A stretch of DNA of 64,000 nt from Morinoia aosen (GCA_030386875.1 CM059564.1:70885436-70949435); one strand, 5' to 3'. Numbered from the stretch's first letter, positions 25,645 through 38,609 are shown. The notes: generated from the sequence alone by a model not told the origin. Numbers and translations: made by a program.

Positions 25645-27406
25645 CAGGGTGTCCCACAAAATACGGAACCTGAAATGAAAAAGCATAATTCGAAACTGTT
25701 GTCTTCAGTTTTATTTCGTCTTGACCATATTCTTTGCTGACCGTTTTTCAAGAAATGTTCAACGTTTGGATAAAATAACTTCAAAAATATTTAGCTGCAA
25801 TTACTTTACTGAAGGAAGCCAGAAACGTGTTGGCTCAGGAAAGTCCATCTAATATATCCGCGCCACAGTAATATTTTACTTAATTTTAAGTTCTAGGCGA
25901 GAAGTCCTTACAACTACTCTGCAGTAAATCATTTCAATTAAGATAATATGAACAAGTTGTAAGCTCGAATTCCTTTCACATGTCGTCCATTTCTCTCCTC
26001 GTACTTTTGAGCTCATAATCGCCTCGATAAAACAACTCTGTTGATTCATCCTCGACCATTTTTTAGTACATTGAATTTTTTAGTGATTTTTTCCTTCAAA
26101 TCTTCAGTGTTTTGAGGGGGACTAGAATATATTGATACTTTCATCTTTAAGCGGCACCGTAGAAAATAGTCACACAGTGTAATATCTAAGGATCTTGAAG
26201 GCCACTCAATTTCATGATAAAACAACTATTCGGTTATTAAAAACTTTTTTGAGTCGTGTTCTCACTGTTATCAGTCTATGAGCCTGTGCTCCGTCCTGTA
26301 TCCATCAAACTCTGATCTCGATTCTCATAAATGTTCTCGATTTCTGGGATTTCTTGTTCATTCATAGGATATAAGTACCCTAAACTATTTAAATTATTGT
26401 TAGAAAACCAAGATCCAATTCGATGCCCGGTACCGAAAATTCTGACCCAAATAGACACCTTCTCTTTACGAATAGGTATCTCAAAGTTGAATGCAGGATG
26501 GTTATTTATTAATAGGCGCATAATGTCGTGCGTTTGTTATTGACAATACCATTCATGAAGAAAGCCGCTCCATCACCTATTATAATATTTTTTGAGAAAC
26601 GTCCCGTTTCATGGAGAAGCCATCGAGAAAACCTTTAGCACCGAGCGAAACCAATTTGAAGAAGTTGATACCTTAATGGCATCTTATAAGAATGTCATTT
26701 CTTGTCATAGGTACAGTTACAATAATTGATGATTTTGAGAGTAGCAGTACATTCTTTCTGCGTGGCACCTATGTATTTTACACCAACATTTCTAATATTT
26801 TCAATATTGTCTTCAACTCGTACTTCTCACATCGGTCCTGAACGACCTCTGTTTAAGATTCAGCACAGTTCCTTCCTCAATGAATTTGAAATCGAAAATA
26901 AACTAAGAGATGGCCTCCTTAGGAAATGTATTATAAACGAATCTTTTATTTCTTTAATACTTTCAGTGACAATGTATTTCGTGACCACGAATACTCGTTG
27001 CTCCTTCTTTAATAGCTTCATTTTTTTGGGGAGGTTGAACTGTAGCTTGGAGGTTAAAACAGTTTGGTGATATTAGATAGATATTGGGATTTACATAAAT
27101 AGCACGTTCTTTACGTCAGATATTGAGATGCATGCTAAGGTTCGGTAAACAGATGATATTGCAAATTTTGCTAAAACTTAAACTGAAGTTAAATTGTTTG
27201 ACTTTCTCATGTGAACATGTTTCTGTCAACCTTAAGTAAAGTAATTATAGGTAGGTAAATTTTTCTGAAAATATTCTATCATTATGTACAGCATTTGCTG
27301 ACACCCTTTTAACGATACTATGGTCGAAACCGAATAAATATTCAGCGCGAATAGTTTTTTGATTATGTTATTTTCATTTTGGCTTCCGCTTTCGTAGAAG
27401 ACCCTG
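25645..27406 (-). mobile_element. Tc1/mariner-superfamily element with terminal inverted repeats
   Basis: The left end starts CAGGGTGTCCCACAAAATAC and the right end, read on the other strand, CAGGGTCTTCTACGAAAGC. Similarity continues inward for about 45 bp through GGAA and AATGAAAA. TA precedes the left end; the right flank is CATGTATA, so the TA there is mutated or lost. Total length is 1762 bp. A decayed transposase fills most of the interior on the minus strand. Confidence 0.75.
25990..27021 (-). pseudogene. Mariner-like transposase pseudogene
   Basis: Reading the minus strand from the ATG near 27021: KKEQRVFVVTKYIVTESIKE is the N-terminal helix-turn-helix region; about 26276-26521 gives KVSIWVRIFG and NNNLNSLGYLYPMNEQEIPE, the first half of the DDE domain; near 26180-26210 EIEWPSRSLDITLCDYFL corresponds to the WPxRSPDLTPxDxFLWG block; then PQNTEDLKEKITKKFNVL at the C-terminus. 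Several stops and frameshifts separate these blocks, and the QDGAPAH segment is degraded (LMDTGRSTGS). The enzyme would excise and reinsert the element by cut and paste; this copy cannot make it. Confidence 0.75.
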
Positions 27407-28052
27407 CATGTATATAAACTTATTCTTCTGAAAAGGATAAACTACGTTGAAAATAACTAAAGTTACTTGAAATTTACGCGATGTTGAAGCACAAAAATAA
27501 CCCTAATTAGAGGAGAAAAAGCGTTACTCTAACAGAGAAAATAAGAGCTTCAACTTGCGTGGAAATAAGCATTTTTAAAATTACGAGAAGAACGTATTCA
27601 AATGTATGGAAAAATTCGTTGTGGAAATTTGAAAATTTCAAAAACCCAATAGAAACTGTGAGACAAATAATTATATTTAACAAATAGTAATAACGACCAT
27701 CTCAAATAGTGCAAAGAGTATTTTAAATAATTTCGCTTCGAAGTTTTACATTCCTTACTCATGTTTGAAGTTTTCCACTAACGTAATAGGCCGTACAGGA
27801 CACCAGTTGTTATTCATTTATGGGCCCAGAGTTCTCAAGCAACCATCCAACAAAGATCTTACGACTTTACTTCCTCTTATTACCGAGAGAGACATTCGTG
27901 GTGGGGTTTTGTTAATATCTTACTACGTAGCGTAGTTGGCAAATGAATAGGGAAGGTGCTACCATATATCACAGTTAGGTCGTGTACGCAAACCTAACAG
28001 GGGAGCAGCGCTCAGTTTCACGGTCTCCCGCCTGAGCTGGAGCGGATCACGA
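27407..28052. other. No gene seen; left flank of the minisatellite
   Basis: AT-rich at first, then GC-rich from about 27960 up to the first repeat unit. Confidence 0.4.
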
Positions 28053-31000
28053 CTGCGTCCGGCCTCTATACCTGACATCGCTGCGTCCGGCCTCTATACC
28101 CGACATCGCTGCGTCCGGCCTCTATACCTGACATCGCTGATTCCGGCCTCTATACCTGACATCGCTGCGTCCGGCCTCTATACCTGACATCGCTGCGTCC
28201 AGCCTCTATACCTGACATCGCTGCGTCCGGCCTCTATACCTGACATCGCTGCGTCCGGCCTCTATACCTGACATCGCTGCGTCCGGCCTCTTTACCTGAC
28301 ATCGCTGCGTCCGGCCTCTATACCTGACATCGCTGCGCCTGGCCTCTATACCTGACATCGCTGCGTCCGGCCTCTATACCTGACATCGCTGCGTCCGGCC
28401 TCTATACCTGACATCGCTGCGTCCGGCCTCTATACCTGACATCGCTGCGTCTGGCCTCTATACCTGACATCGCTGCGTCCGGCCTCTATACCTGACATCG
28501 CTGCGTCCGGCCTCTATACCTGACATCGCTGCGTCCGGCCTCTATACCTGACATCGCTGCGTCCGGCCTCTATACCTGACATCGCTGCGTCCGGCCTCTA
28601 TACCTGACATCGCTGCGTCCGGCCTCAATACCTGACATCGCTGCGTCCGACCTCTATACCTGACATCGCTGCGTCCGACCTCTATACCTGACATCGCTGC
28701 GTCCGGCCTCTAGACCTGACATCGCTGCGTCCGGCCTCTATACCTGACATCGCTGCGTCCGGCCTCTATACCTGACATCGCTGCGTCCGGCCTCTATACC
28801 TGACATCGCTGCGTCCGGCCTCTATACCTGGCATCGCTGCGTCCGGCCTCTATACCTGACATCGCTGCGTCCGGCCTCTATACCTGACATCGCTGCGTCC
28901 GGCCTCTATACCTGACATCGCTGCGTCCGACCTCTATACCTGACATCGCTGCGTCCGACCTCTATACCTGACATCGCTGCGTCCGGCCTCTATACCTGAC
29001 ATCGCTGTGTCCAGCCTCTATACCTGACATCGCTGCGTCCGGCCTCTCTACCTGACATCGCTGCGTCCGGCCTCTATACCTGACATCGCTGCGTCCGGCC
29101 TCTATACCTGACATCGCTGCGTCCGGCCTCTATACCTGACATCGCTGCGTCCGGCCTCTATACCTGACATCGCTGCGTCCGGCCTCTATACCTGACATCG
29201 CTGCGTCCGGCCTCTATACCTGACATCGCTGTGTCCGGCCTCTATACCTGACATCGCTGCGTCCGGCCTCTATACCTGACATCGCTGCGTCCGGCCTCTA
29301 TACCTGACATCGCTGCGTCCGGCCTCTATACCTGACATCGCTGCGTCCAGCCTCTATACCTGACATCGCTGCGTCCGGCCTCTATACCTGACATCGCTGC
29401 GTCCGGCCTCTATAGCTGACATCGCTGCGTCCGGCCTCTATACCTGACATCGCTGCGTCCAGCCTCTATACCTGACATCGCTGCGTCCGGCCTCTATACC
29501 TGACATCGCTGCGTCCAGCCTCTATACCTGACATCGCTGCGTCCGGCCTCTATACCTGAAATCGCTGCGTCCGGCCTCTATACCTGACATCGCTGCGTCC
29601 GGCCTCTATACCTGACATCGCTGCGTCCGGCCTCTATACCTGACATCGCTGCGTCCGGCCTCTATACCTGGCATCGCTGCGTTGCCTCTATACCTGACAT
29701 CGCTGCGTCCGGCCTCTATACCTGACATCGCTGCGTCCGACCTCTATACCTGACATCGCTGCGTCCGGCCTCTACACCTGACATCGCTGCGTCCGGCCTC
29801 TATACCTGACATCGCTGCGTCCGACCTCTATACCTGACATCGCTGCGTCCGGCCTCTATACCTGACATCGCTGCGTTGCCTCTATACCTGACATCGCTGC
29901 GTCCGACCTCTATACCTGACATCGCTGCGTCCGACCTCTATACCTGACATCGCTGCGTCCGGCCTCTATACCTGACATCGCTGCGTCCGGCCTCTATACC
30001 TGACATCGCTGCGTCCGACCTCTATACCTGACATCGCTGCGTCCGGCCTCTATACCTGACATCGCTGCGTCCGGCCTCTATACCTGACATCGCTGCGTTC
30101 GGCCTCTATACCTGACATCGCTGCGTCCGGCCTCTATACCTGACATCGCTGCGTTCGGCCTCTATACCTGACATCGCTGTGTCCGGCCTCTATACCTGAC
30201 ATCGCTGCGTCCGGCCTCTATACCTGACATCGCTGCGTCCGGCCTCTATACCTGACATCGCTGCGTCCGGCCTCTATACCTGACATCGCTGCGTCCGGCC
30301 TCTATACCTGACATCGCTGCGTCCGGCCTCTATACCTGACATCGCTGCGTCCGGCCTCTATACCTGACATCGCTGCGTCCAGCCTCTATACCTGACATCG
30401 CTGCGTCCAGCCTCTATACCTGACATCGCTGCGTCCGGCCTCTTTACCTGACATCGCTGCGTCCAGCCTCTATACCTGACATCGCTGCGTCCAGCCTCTA
30501 TACCTGACATCGCTGCGTCCGGCCTCTATACCTGACATCGCTGCGTCCAGCCTCTATACCTGACATCGCTGCGTCCGGCCTCTATACCTGACATCGCTGC
30601 GTCCGGCCTCTATACCTGACATCGCTGCGTCCGGCCTCTAGACCTGACATCGCTGCGTCCAGCCTCTATACCTGACATCGCTGCGTCCGGCCTCTATACC
30701 TGACATCGCTGCGTCCAGCCTCTATACCTGACATCGCTGCGTCCGGCCTCTATACCTGACATCGCTGCGTCCGGCCTCTATACCTGACATCGCTGCGTCC
30801 GGCCTCTAGACCTGACATCGCTGCGTCCGACCTCTATACCTGACATCGCTGCGTCCGGCCTCTATACCTGACATCGCTGCGTCCGGCCTCTAGACCTGAC
30901 ATCGCTGCGTCCGGCCTCTATACCTGACATCGCTGCGTCCGGCCTCTATACCTGACATCGCTGCGTCCGACCTCTATACCTGACATCGCTGCGTCCGGCC

Positions 31001-31520
31001 TCTATACCTGACATCGCTGCGTCCGGCCTCTATACCTGACATCGCTGCGTCTGGCCTCTATACCTGACATCGCTGCGTCCGGCCTCTATACCTGACATCG
31101 CTGCGTCCGGCCTCTATACCTGACATCGCTGCGTCCGACCTCTATACCTGACATCGCTGCGCCCGGCCTCTATACCTGACATCGCTGCGTCCGGCCTCTA
31201 TACCTGACATCGCTGCGTCCGGCCTCTATACCTGACATCGCTGCGTCCGGCCTCTATACCTGAAATCGCTGCGTCCGGCCTCTAGACCTGACATCGCTGC
31301 GTCCGGCCTCTATACCTGACATCGCTGCGTCCGGCCTCTATACCTGAAATCGCTGCGTCCGGCCTCTATACCTGAAATCGCTGCGTCCGGCCTCTAGACC
31401 TGACATTGCTGCGTCCGGCCTCTATACCTGACATCGCTGCGTCCGGCCTCTATACCTGACATCGCTGCGTCCGGCCTCTATACCTGACATCGCTGCGTCC
31501 GGCCTCTATACCTGACATCG
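28053..31520. repeat. 28-bp minisatellite, about 124 units
   Basis: The unit begins CTGCGTCCGG and ends TGACATCG, 28 bp and about 61% GC with three CpG sites. The length of 3468 bp equals 122 units of 28 bp plus two 26-bp units (about 29680 and 29874, where GTCCGG is shortened to GTTG). Recurrent point variants include CCAGCC, CCGACC, GTGTCC, TAGACC and TGAAATCG. Some variants recur in adjacent pairs, for example CCGACC twice in a row at about 28650, 28930 and 29905, which suggests spreading by unequal exchange. The 28-bp period moves every frame into stops, so it is not coding. There are no unique spacers, so it is not a CRISPR array. Confidence 0.97.
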
Positions 31521-34500
31521 CTGAGTATGCTCAACACTTTGACCGCAACATGCACCACCGGCGGCGACGGAGGGATTTTTATAATGCTGCTGACCGTCCA
31601 GTAGTCACAAACTCAAATTTCATAAATACCCAATTAAAACTAAATGAAGGAGTGATCCAACTAATGTTCAATGTTTTCAAAATTTCTTACTGCAATTATT
31701 TTTCTATTTGAGTTGAGTATTGAACTTCATTTTAACTAATTCCGGTTAAATTGTTAATGTGGCAACGCGTACACATGGCAGGCAAGCGGTAGCATATCGT
31801 GATTCGTTAGGTCGGAAGTTTCAGATCACGCTGATGTGACTGAGAAGTATTGTTTAATATTTTAGGTGCTTCCATCTGCGACAAGGCAAATAATCAACAC
31901 CGTCTTGGACGCACTTCTTGCCAGTCGACACAATCTAGCCTGAAATTCCGGATTGGAGACGTTGAATTGAATACATTGAGGAATTCATTTAATAACTCCC
32001 TGACCGACTTATATATAGCAAAAATGATAATTTATGAATATATATTTTTTAAAAACCTAGTTTAATAGCCCTTGGATAATATTTTTTGCATCATTTGAAA
32101 GAATAATTAAGGGTTTGAATTTATATTTGAAAAAATAGCTCATGCCTTGCTTTACACAATTCAGCTAGATCGATCATGAAGTATCCCCTCTGTCGCTCAC
32201 GGCAGACTTTTTAATCCCTCACTTCAAAGAGCTTTTGATGCTTGATGAATGTTATTCAAGAGCAATTACCAGCAATAGGCGGCGTTCATTTGTTCTAAGT
32301 GTTCTAAAGATCAAATATTTATTTAAGAAAGGATCTTAGCAAAATAAAAATGTTTTATTCGCCAGGTCAAGCCTGAAGGCACTAGAGGACTTTACACAAG
32401 CATCAACGTCCTTTTTGAAGGCGTATGGTGCAGACAGTCTCTAAGAAAATGTGATTATGGCTATTAATGATGCGAAATATGTTTAGAAAAAAACACGAAG
32501 GAGCTCACTTATCGCCACGCGAATTTCAATGAAGAATGCAGTGCCTTGGATCAATCATGTAACGAACCTCATGTTGCGAGTCGGGCGTTGGCTTGCCTTG
32601 CTGAATCGATTGATCGACCACAGATATTGGTGTCAAGAATGTTAACAATTTCTTGATGGGGTACTTTGATAAATTTTTGTTCCCGTTATTGGAGCATTTC
32701 AATGGTTTTAAAGGCATGGTAATCTAGCTAACTGTTAACAAAAATTTTATGCAGAGATTTGTTCTGGAGAGTGTCTAATGATGACGTCTAACACTTCGAA
32801 AACGTATTGGTTGCGTGATCAAAATTTTCTCTATAAATTAAAGTGCATTTTGCTTCGACTAAAGGATTACGTCAGAGCAATATTATAATCTTTTTTTAAG
32901 AGCCGCAATAGGCCAGAAACGTTGTTACTAAATTGTGTGCAAGGCTCAATGTGAGGATAGAGTCCTGCAGCACAGCAGTGCTTCGAATTTTTAGTTTTAC
33001 CAGTGACTTCTGTGACATAACAAACACTCATGTGCTTTCCAATTCACATTGACAAAGCAGAGGGTTTTCCAGGCTGGTATAGCCTAGTTTATACGTCGTG
33101 TAATTGAAGTGATGCACTGTTTAAAAATATTTAGCTTTCGTTCAGTGGTAAATATAAATTCAAGAAATAATATGAGCCGAAATCAAACACTCACAATTAA
33201 TGCTAAAAGCTGCTGAAAGACATCTTCCAAAGTCTTTCCAATATGGTGTTTGAATTTACCCGAATGCTGTCTGTAATTTTCAAACCTCAAACACTCCAGT
33301 AACTAGTGACTTACAGCGATCTTCGTTTGTGCTCAATTTCTGTATGGGAAAAATGTTGACTCAATAAGCTCTTTTCTGGGAACAATCGGTTTTAAAAAAT
33401 TATCCCACGTGGAAAAAAGAATAAATAGAGATGCAATCGTCCTTTCTCAAAGCATATGACATATTACGAGTTTTTTTTAGTTAGGGACAGTGAATGAAGT
33501 GGCATTAGCAAACATGGACGTTGACTGATTTCAATCTTGATTAGCAGTGACTTTTTTGTGAGGACGAATAGAGAAGGAATTTTTTCAGAACTAAACGGTT
33601 TTTGTACAAAGATCTCTAGATCAGTGACTCGCAACCATTAGCGGTAGTGCAAAAGAAAAAAAATGTTGTTCCCTGAATTTTATTTCTATCTGAGAACGCT
33701 TGTTTTTGAATAATCTACCGTGTGATTCCTCTGCGCATTTTTCGTTGTCATAATTGCGCATATGTTTCAATTTGAGACGGGAGAACTATACTGCAAACAG
33801 AGAGTGATTAAAATACGTATACAAAAATATTTCGAAATTCTTCAAGGATCATGAAGGTCTTTCGGTTTCAACTTTAGGTCATTGTCATAAAAATTTGAAT
33901 TATTCATTTGGTCAAATAACATTTATGCGTTGGTAGAAGTGAATGCAAAACACAAGATTAACTTATCCATCAAAGTTCCTATAACACACTTAAGTCAAGC
34001 TGCATTAATCAATGAAAAATACATTTTTCAGCACTTCTACTAAGTGTTTAACACTGATATCTCTGTATGTCTCTAAAAATAATATTTAGAACTTGTTAGC
34101 AAATTAAATGGGATCGCAGTGTAAAGGATCAAGAAAAAGTACCGTTTCAGAAATCTATTTGCTTCTGCGAGCAAGTTATCAAGAATTTTAAATTGTGTGG
34201 AAGCTTTGCGCTTGGCAGCAATGGTACGAGTTGGGGGCAGGCTACATGAGCAGCCACCTCACCCCCCAGGCCCGCCGCTCGCCGTTCCCTCCTTGAGTCT
34301 CCAAGCACTGGAAGTAAAGAATGAGAGTGAACATACAGGTACTTGATCCTTAATTGCCTGAAAAGAATTTACGTAATTAATTTTAGTTTGTTTGATGAGC
34401 CACCATCAAACGCGATCCATCAATATATTGCTCAGAATAATGCGTGATAATGGTTCGAGTCCTAAAGGAAATCTCCATGATATAAATGGCAGGGGTTCGG

Positions 34501-34616
34501 AAACTTTAGGGGTTTGGCAAGTCCGGCAAGCTTCCTCACCTCAAGGCATAACGCCACGAGATGTAGATCCCCTGGTAGTGGATTTACGTCCGCCTGTCCC
34601 CAGTCTGGTAAGTGGA
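31521..34616. other. No gene supported; possible small exon signals near 34.25-34.32 kb
   Basis: Mostly AT-rich. On the minus strand at about 34315 a pyrimidine tract ending TTCTTTACTTCCAG precedes a GC-rich run of about 45 nt, which is followed by GTGAGG near 34255. Such microexon-like borders can occur by chance and no protein family is recognised. Confidence 0.35.
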
Positions 34617-34700
34617 CGCAGCGTGGAAGTCCAGCGCCTCCAGCAGGTAAGTGCGGAGCAGCGTGGAAGTCAAGCGCCTCCAGCAGGTAAGTGTGGAGCA
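34601..34700 (+). repeat. 40-bp tandem duplication carrying consensus splice donors
   Basis: GCGTGGAAGT recurs at 34621 and 34661, and CAGCAGGTAAGTG at 34641 and 34681, giving a 40-bp period. Each copy contains CAG/GTAAGT, the ideal 5' splice donor; a weaker CTG/GTAAGT precedes them at about 34607. A splice-acceptor-like CCTGTCCCCAG lies just upstream. One reading of the 43-nt interval ends VEVQRLQQ before the first donor. Whether it is transcribed is unknown. Confidence 0.5.
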
Positions 34701-37700
34701 GAGTGCTCCCCGTAGATTACGTAGGATATGGCATTAAATGAGCAGTTTACGCCGATGGTGGTGCCCGATTGGAGGTCTGTGAAAAGTCTGGTTATTCGGT
34801 GCTAATGCACGCTTAAGTATACTTCTTATCGATCGTCAGTCGCTAAGAAGAATGGAAACTGCCGGGCCAAGAATTTGTTCCCTACATCCTGCCCTTTAAA
34901 CCATGAAAATAATTTTACTAACCTGATGTTCTTAAATCTAGCTTAAATCTAATAGGCGAGCTGGCAGAAGAAAATAAACAAGGCAGCTCGCCGAAACTAA
35001 GGCTAGAAATTTGTACACTTGTACCGAGAGACGATTAGTCGTTTACTCTTGAAATAGTAACTCAGGTAGGCGACAGAAATGAGTTCTCTGTATCTTCCCG
35101 AAAATTTTTCAAAGAAACTTGTATCAACTCATCGGATGGAACGATCACTTTAATTTTGCTAAATATTCTATATTCCTCCAATTTTGTATTGCATTTGATA
35201 TTTAAAAAATCCCTCATCAGATACTAGGCGCACTGAAGGCCATTCATTACTATTCAAATCGATACGTATGCAACAATATTTGAAATGAATCGGTGCCATA
35301 ATTTTTCATCATTCTCTTTGTTCCCCACGAAGTAAATTAATTCTAAAACGCAACAAAAATTTGAAGTAGTCGTAAGTTGCAGTCGCATTCAAGGGCTTGA
35401 TAAATATGTATATTGTGTGGAAAAAATCCTACACAGGATTTCAATGTTGGCAAAGGAAAGAGAGCATTGAACAGACAGAACCTTAACCGAATGCAACAAA
35501 CAAAACTGACAAAAGGATTCGAGCACAACAATTGGTAACAACAAACTTTATGGAAATCTCTCGGCAACATGGCTAGTGCGTGGGCAAACCATACGCAATT
35601 ATTCAGACCGAGAAGTTAGAGCAACAATTAGCAGTTTTCGAATTGGATAATAACTTCGAATCACTTGGAATTCGCTCTAGCACTGTATATTAACATTAGA
35701 TTCAACTTCAATTTTTGCGTACGGGCATTCTCTGTTGAACGCAAAAATTATTGTATTTTGGTTGAAAAATAAATTTTGAATAGCACATATGTTTTGATTA
35801 CAGTCCAACTTGTAACATATTCATTGAAATTTGAATATGGGCAAATTACATGCCGCACACAAACACCATGTGATCAGCGTAAACTCAGCGTGCATGCGAA
35901 AATTGTAACTGCCATCAGATCGAGTGCGTCCCCTACATTTACTTTGGTATGTATTAAATGTGCTTTTATTCGGAACACATGTTCCTGGGAAACATTTTAG
36001 ACTCAATAAAATCTCTTTCTATGCTCCATTGTGAAAAATTCAAGCTAGGAGAGATTAATGAAAACAGACAGCTTAGTTTTCTATTCTGTTTGTTCTATCG
36101 CACTCAGAGCAAAATCTAGCTCTAATTGTGCTGGATACAAGTTTCACTGTCTTTTTCAGTCATGCAAAGGAATTGTAAATTTTATGCTGAATAAATATGT
36201 TTTTACAAACAAATACATGCAATTGAAATATCAAGTTATATCAATAGAAAATATTCCGCCCAGTAACTTTCCAAGTCCATATTGCTCACTATTTTTGAAA
36301 AAAAAATTATGAACTCATGGAATAATTTTTAGAGTGAGTTGTGTAGCTTTTAAAGGCACCATTTTTCAATTTAAAAAACGATTGAGCATGAATTATAATG
36401 TAGCTAAAGTCGGTGAGGAAAAAGGAAAAGGAAAAGTTTAATTGCTGCACCATCTTTCAATTTCATGATTTAATGCTCATTTTCTCTGTACAAATGCAAT
36501 TCTCCTCCATTTCCATCTACTTCTTAGTCTGCATTGCTTTTCTGTTTTTATTCTATTATTGTGTGCATCTAAAAATTTCTGAAATTCTACAGTTCGGCAG
36601 AACATTAGTCACAGATGGAATGTAAACTTTTGTTTCATCTCATTTTTTTGCATCAGCATTTGTAGGGAAGTACGCTTCAGGCCCTTTTCATTGCAAGAGA
36701 ACAAGGATCCGGATGCTCAGTAAGCAGACTAAAATCCAAAGTCGGCTCTCACTCTAGTAGGAACCATGTATCCTTTCTCCCAGGTTAGACAACTAAATCG
36801 TTACCTGCTAGACCATTGTTTATGAGACAGCTACTTTCCTGTAGCCATTCTGCACTCGACCTGGTCTCCTCAGGAGTGTTGTCAGAACTTGCCAAGCATT
36901 TCCCACAGTAAATGGAACTTTAACTTAACGGTGACCTAACCTACAGGAACTGGTTTCTGGGATCTTCCTAATTTTATCTTTTTTAATTTTGATTTATGCA
37001 AAAAATAATTTTATTACCATCAAACTACAAGATTCAAAACGTAGCAAATTATACCGTGTTGTCCAAGCTTATTTTAGTTAAAATATTGCATGCGTAAAAA
37101 CGATGTTTACCATGCTTTACACATATACGATCATCAAGCGTATAGACTTTAAATATTATTTGAATCAAATCTTCAAAAGGTTTTAGAAGAAAATAGCGTA
37201 AGTGTTTTAGCAGGAGAACTAATGTTGCGTTTCCTAAGCTGTTGTCCGGTGAAAGTTAGAAGACTAGACTGTATTTAGGAGACTAAAGTACGGCTTATCT
37301 CTCGAGGGAAACCACCCGGCTTTTAGCAGGCTGTCGCGGAGTTAGGGTCATTTTTTGAAATTTTTGGCCCGCTGAAGTATAAGCAAGCTCTCAGAGTCCC
37401 TTTTAAGCTGTTTTACCGGCTTTTACTTAAGAAAATTTCTCACACGCGCGAAGATTTTACTACAAAGTTGTGCAGTAGATGAAGAAATCATAAAAGGACT
37501 CTCCTGCACAGTATCAAAGAGTTGTTCCTTAGATTTCGTTTAACGTAAACAGGAGTAGATTCCCCAACCAGGTAAGTAATTTCCATATGAATGCTATTTC
37601 ATTATTTCAAGTACTGTAACGGCATAACAGAAACATTGCATTATGCTGTCATTTTTTCCTGCAAGCTAAAAACAGCGTTTCATGATGCTCTCGAGTTAGT

Positions 37701-38115
37701 GGAAATCAAATTATTCGTCTGCTTAAAGTACGAGAACATAATCTTCATATAAAGCTATGTTTGGTAGCTGTCTGAGTACATCACAGAGATGATTGAAATA
37801 TCTATGTGCAGCAATGCGGGCCACGTTTGACCCAATAATTCAACAAAAAAGTCCCCAACCTCCTTAGTTTTCAAAAGTTGCAGCTCGGATCACGAGTTTC
37901 AAATAGGCAAAAATATTAAAACCTCCCAAAATTCTTCTTATTCTCAAATTGAGAATGGCATGTGATAATCTCACCGCTGCTAGAACATCCAGCTAAGATC
38001 GTATGAGACAGTTTTAAGTGGCAGCCCACTAATAAGCGCTACTGAGTCCTTAAATTACCTCGCTCTCGAGCATGCAGAACACGTTCGAGTGCGGCGCCAC
38101 GGGGCTCTGCTGCTG
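34701..38115. other. No gene supported; one short hairpin and one GC-rich island
   Basis: A 9-bp inverted repeat (GGCGAGCTG / CAGCTCGCC) lies at 34955-34992. At 38060-38115 a GC-rich block abuts the inverted-repeat element; on the minus strand it reads SPVAPHSNVFCMLESE followed by GTAATT, and it is also open on the plus strand, so coding status is undecided. The remainder shows nothing recognisable. Confidence 0.4.
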
Positions 38116-38609
38116 CACTGAGAGAAATTTTGACACACCTAGGTGTGTCAAACGGTTATTCAGAAATATTTTGATAAACATTGAAGTATTTCTTTTGACC
38201 ACATATTAAAGCGGTAGAGAAACTTGAAACACTTATTCACGTTTCAAATGGCTCAATATTTTTTGTAGAAAGCCGAACTGTGTTTAAATTTTGTAATTGG
38301 AGTACAATTCAACCCCAAAAAACTTTACATCTTCGCTAATTTTTCTTCTAATTCATGGACATTGTCTGTACATCAGTGTAATTAGTTGCTGGTCTAAGAA
38401 AGTGAAATATTTATGAGAAATAAAATCGACTTTCGTTAAGTGTGTCATGTTTGGCACACTTAAGTGTGTCGTAAAAGCCCATGACTCACAAAAGTGTGTC
38501 AAAATTCATAGGCTAATCAAGTATTTTGTTGACACACTTTTGTGTGCCGGTTTTGCGACAACTTGACACACAAAAGTGTGCCGCTTTTGCGACAAAATTT
38601 TTCTCAGTG
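38116..38609. mobile_element. Non-autonomous inverted-repeat element (MITE-like) with internal ACAC...GTGT palindromes
   Basis: The left end reads CACTGAGAGAAATTTTG and the right end, on the other strand, CACTGAGAAAAATTTTG. Inside are several copies of a short palindromic motif: ACACACCTAGGTGTGT near the left end, CACACTTAAGTGTG at about 38455, and four copies of the CACAAAAGTGTG / CACACTTTTGTGTG type towards the right end, two followed by CCG(G/C)TTTTGCGACAA. There is no open frame of note. Target duplication is at most TG and not secure. The superfamily cannot be assigned from the ends alone. Confidence 0.7.

Noticed and set aside
28053-31520. Regular repeat array as a CRISPR
   Set aside because: The units are contiguous with no unique spacers, and the genome is eukaryotic; it is a minisatellite.
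34430-34480. GGTTCGAGTCC at 34452 as a tRNA B box
   Set aside because: No matching A box, no acceptor-stem pairing and poor T-stem pairing.
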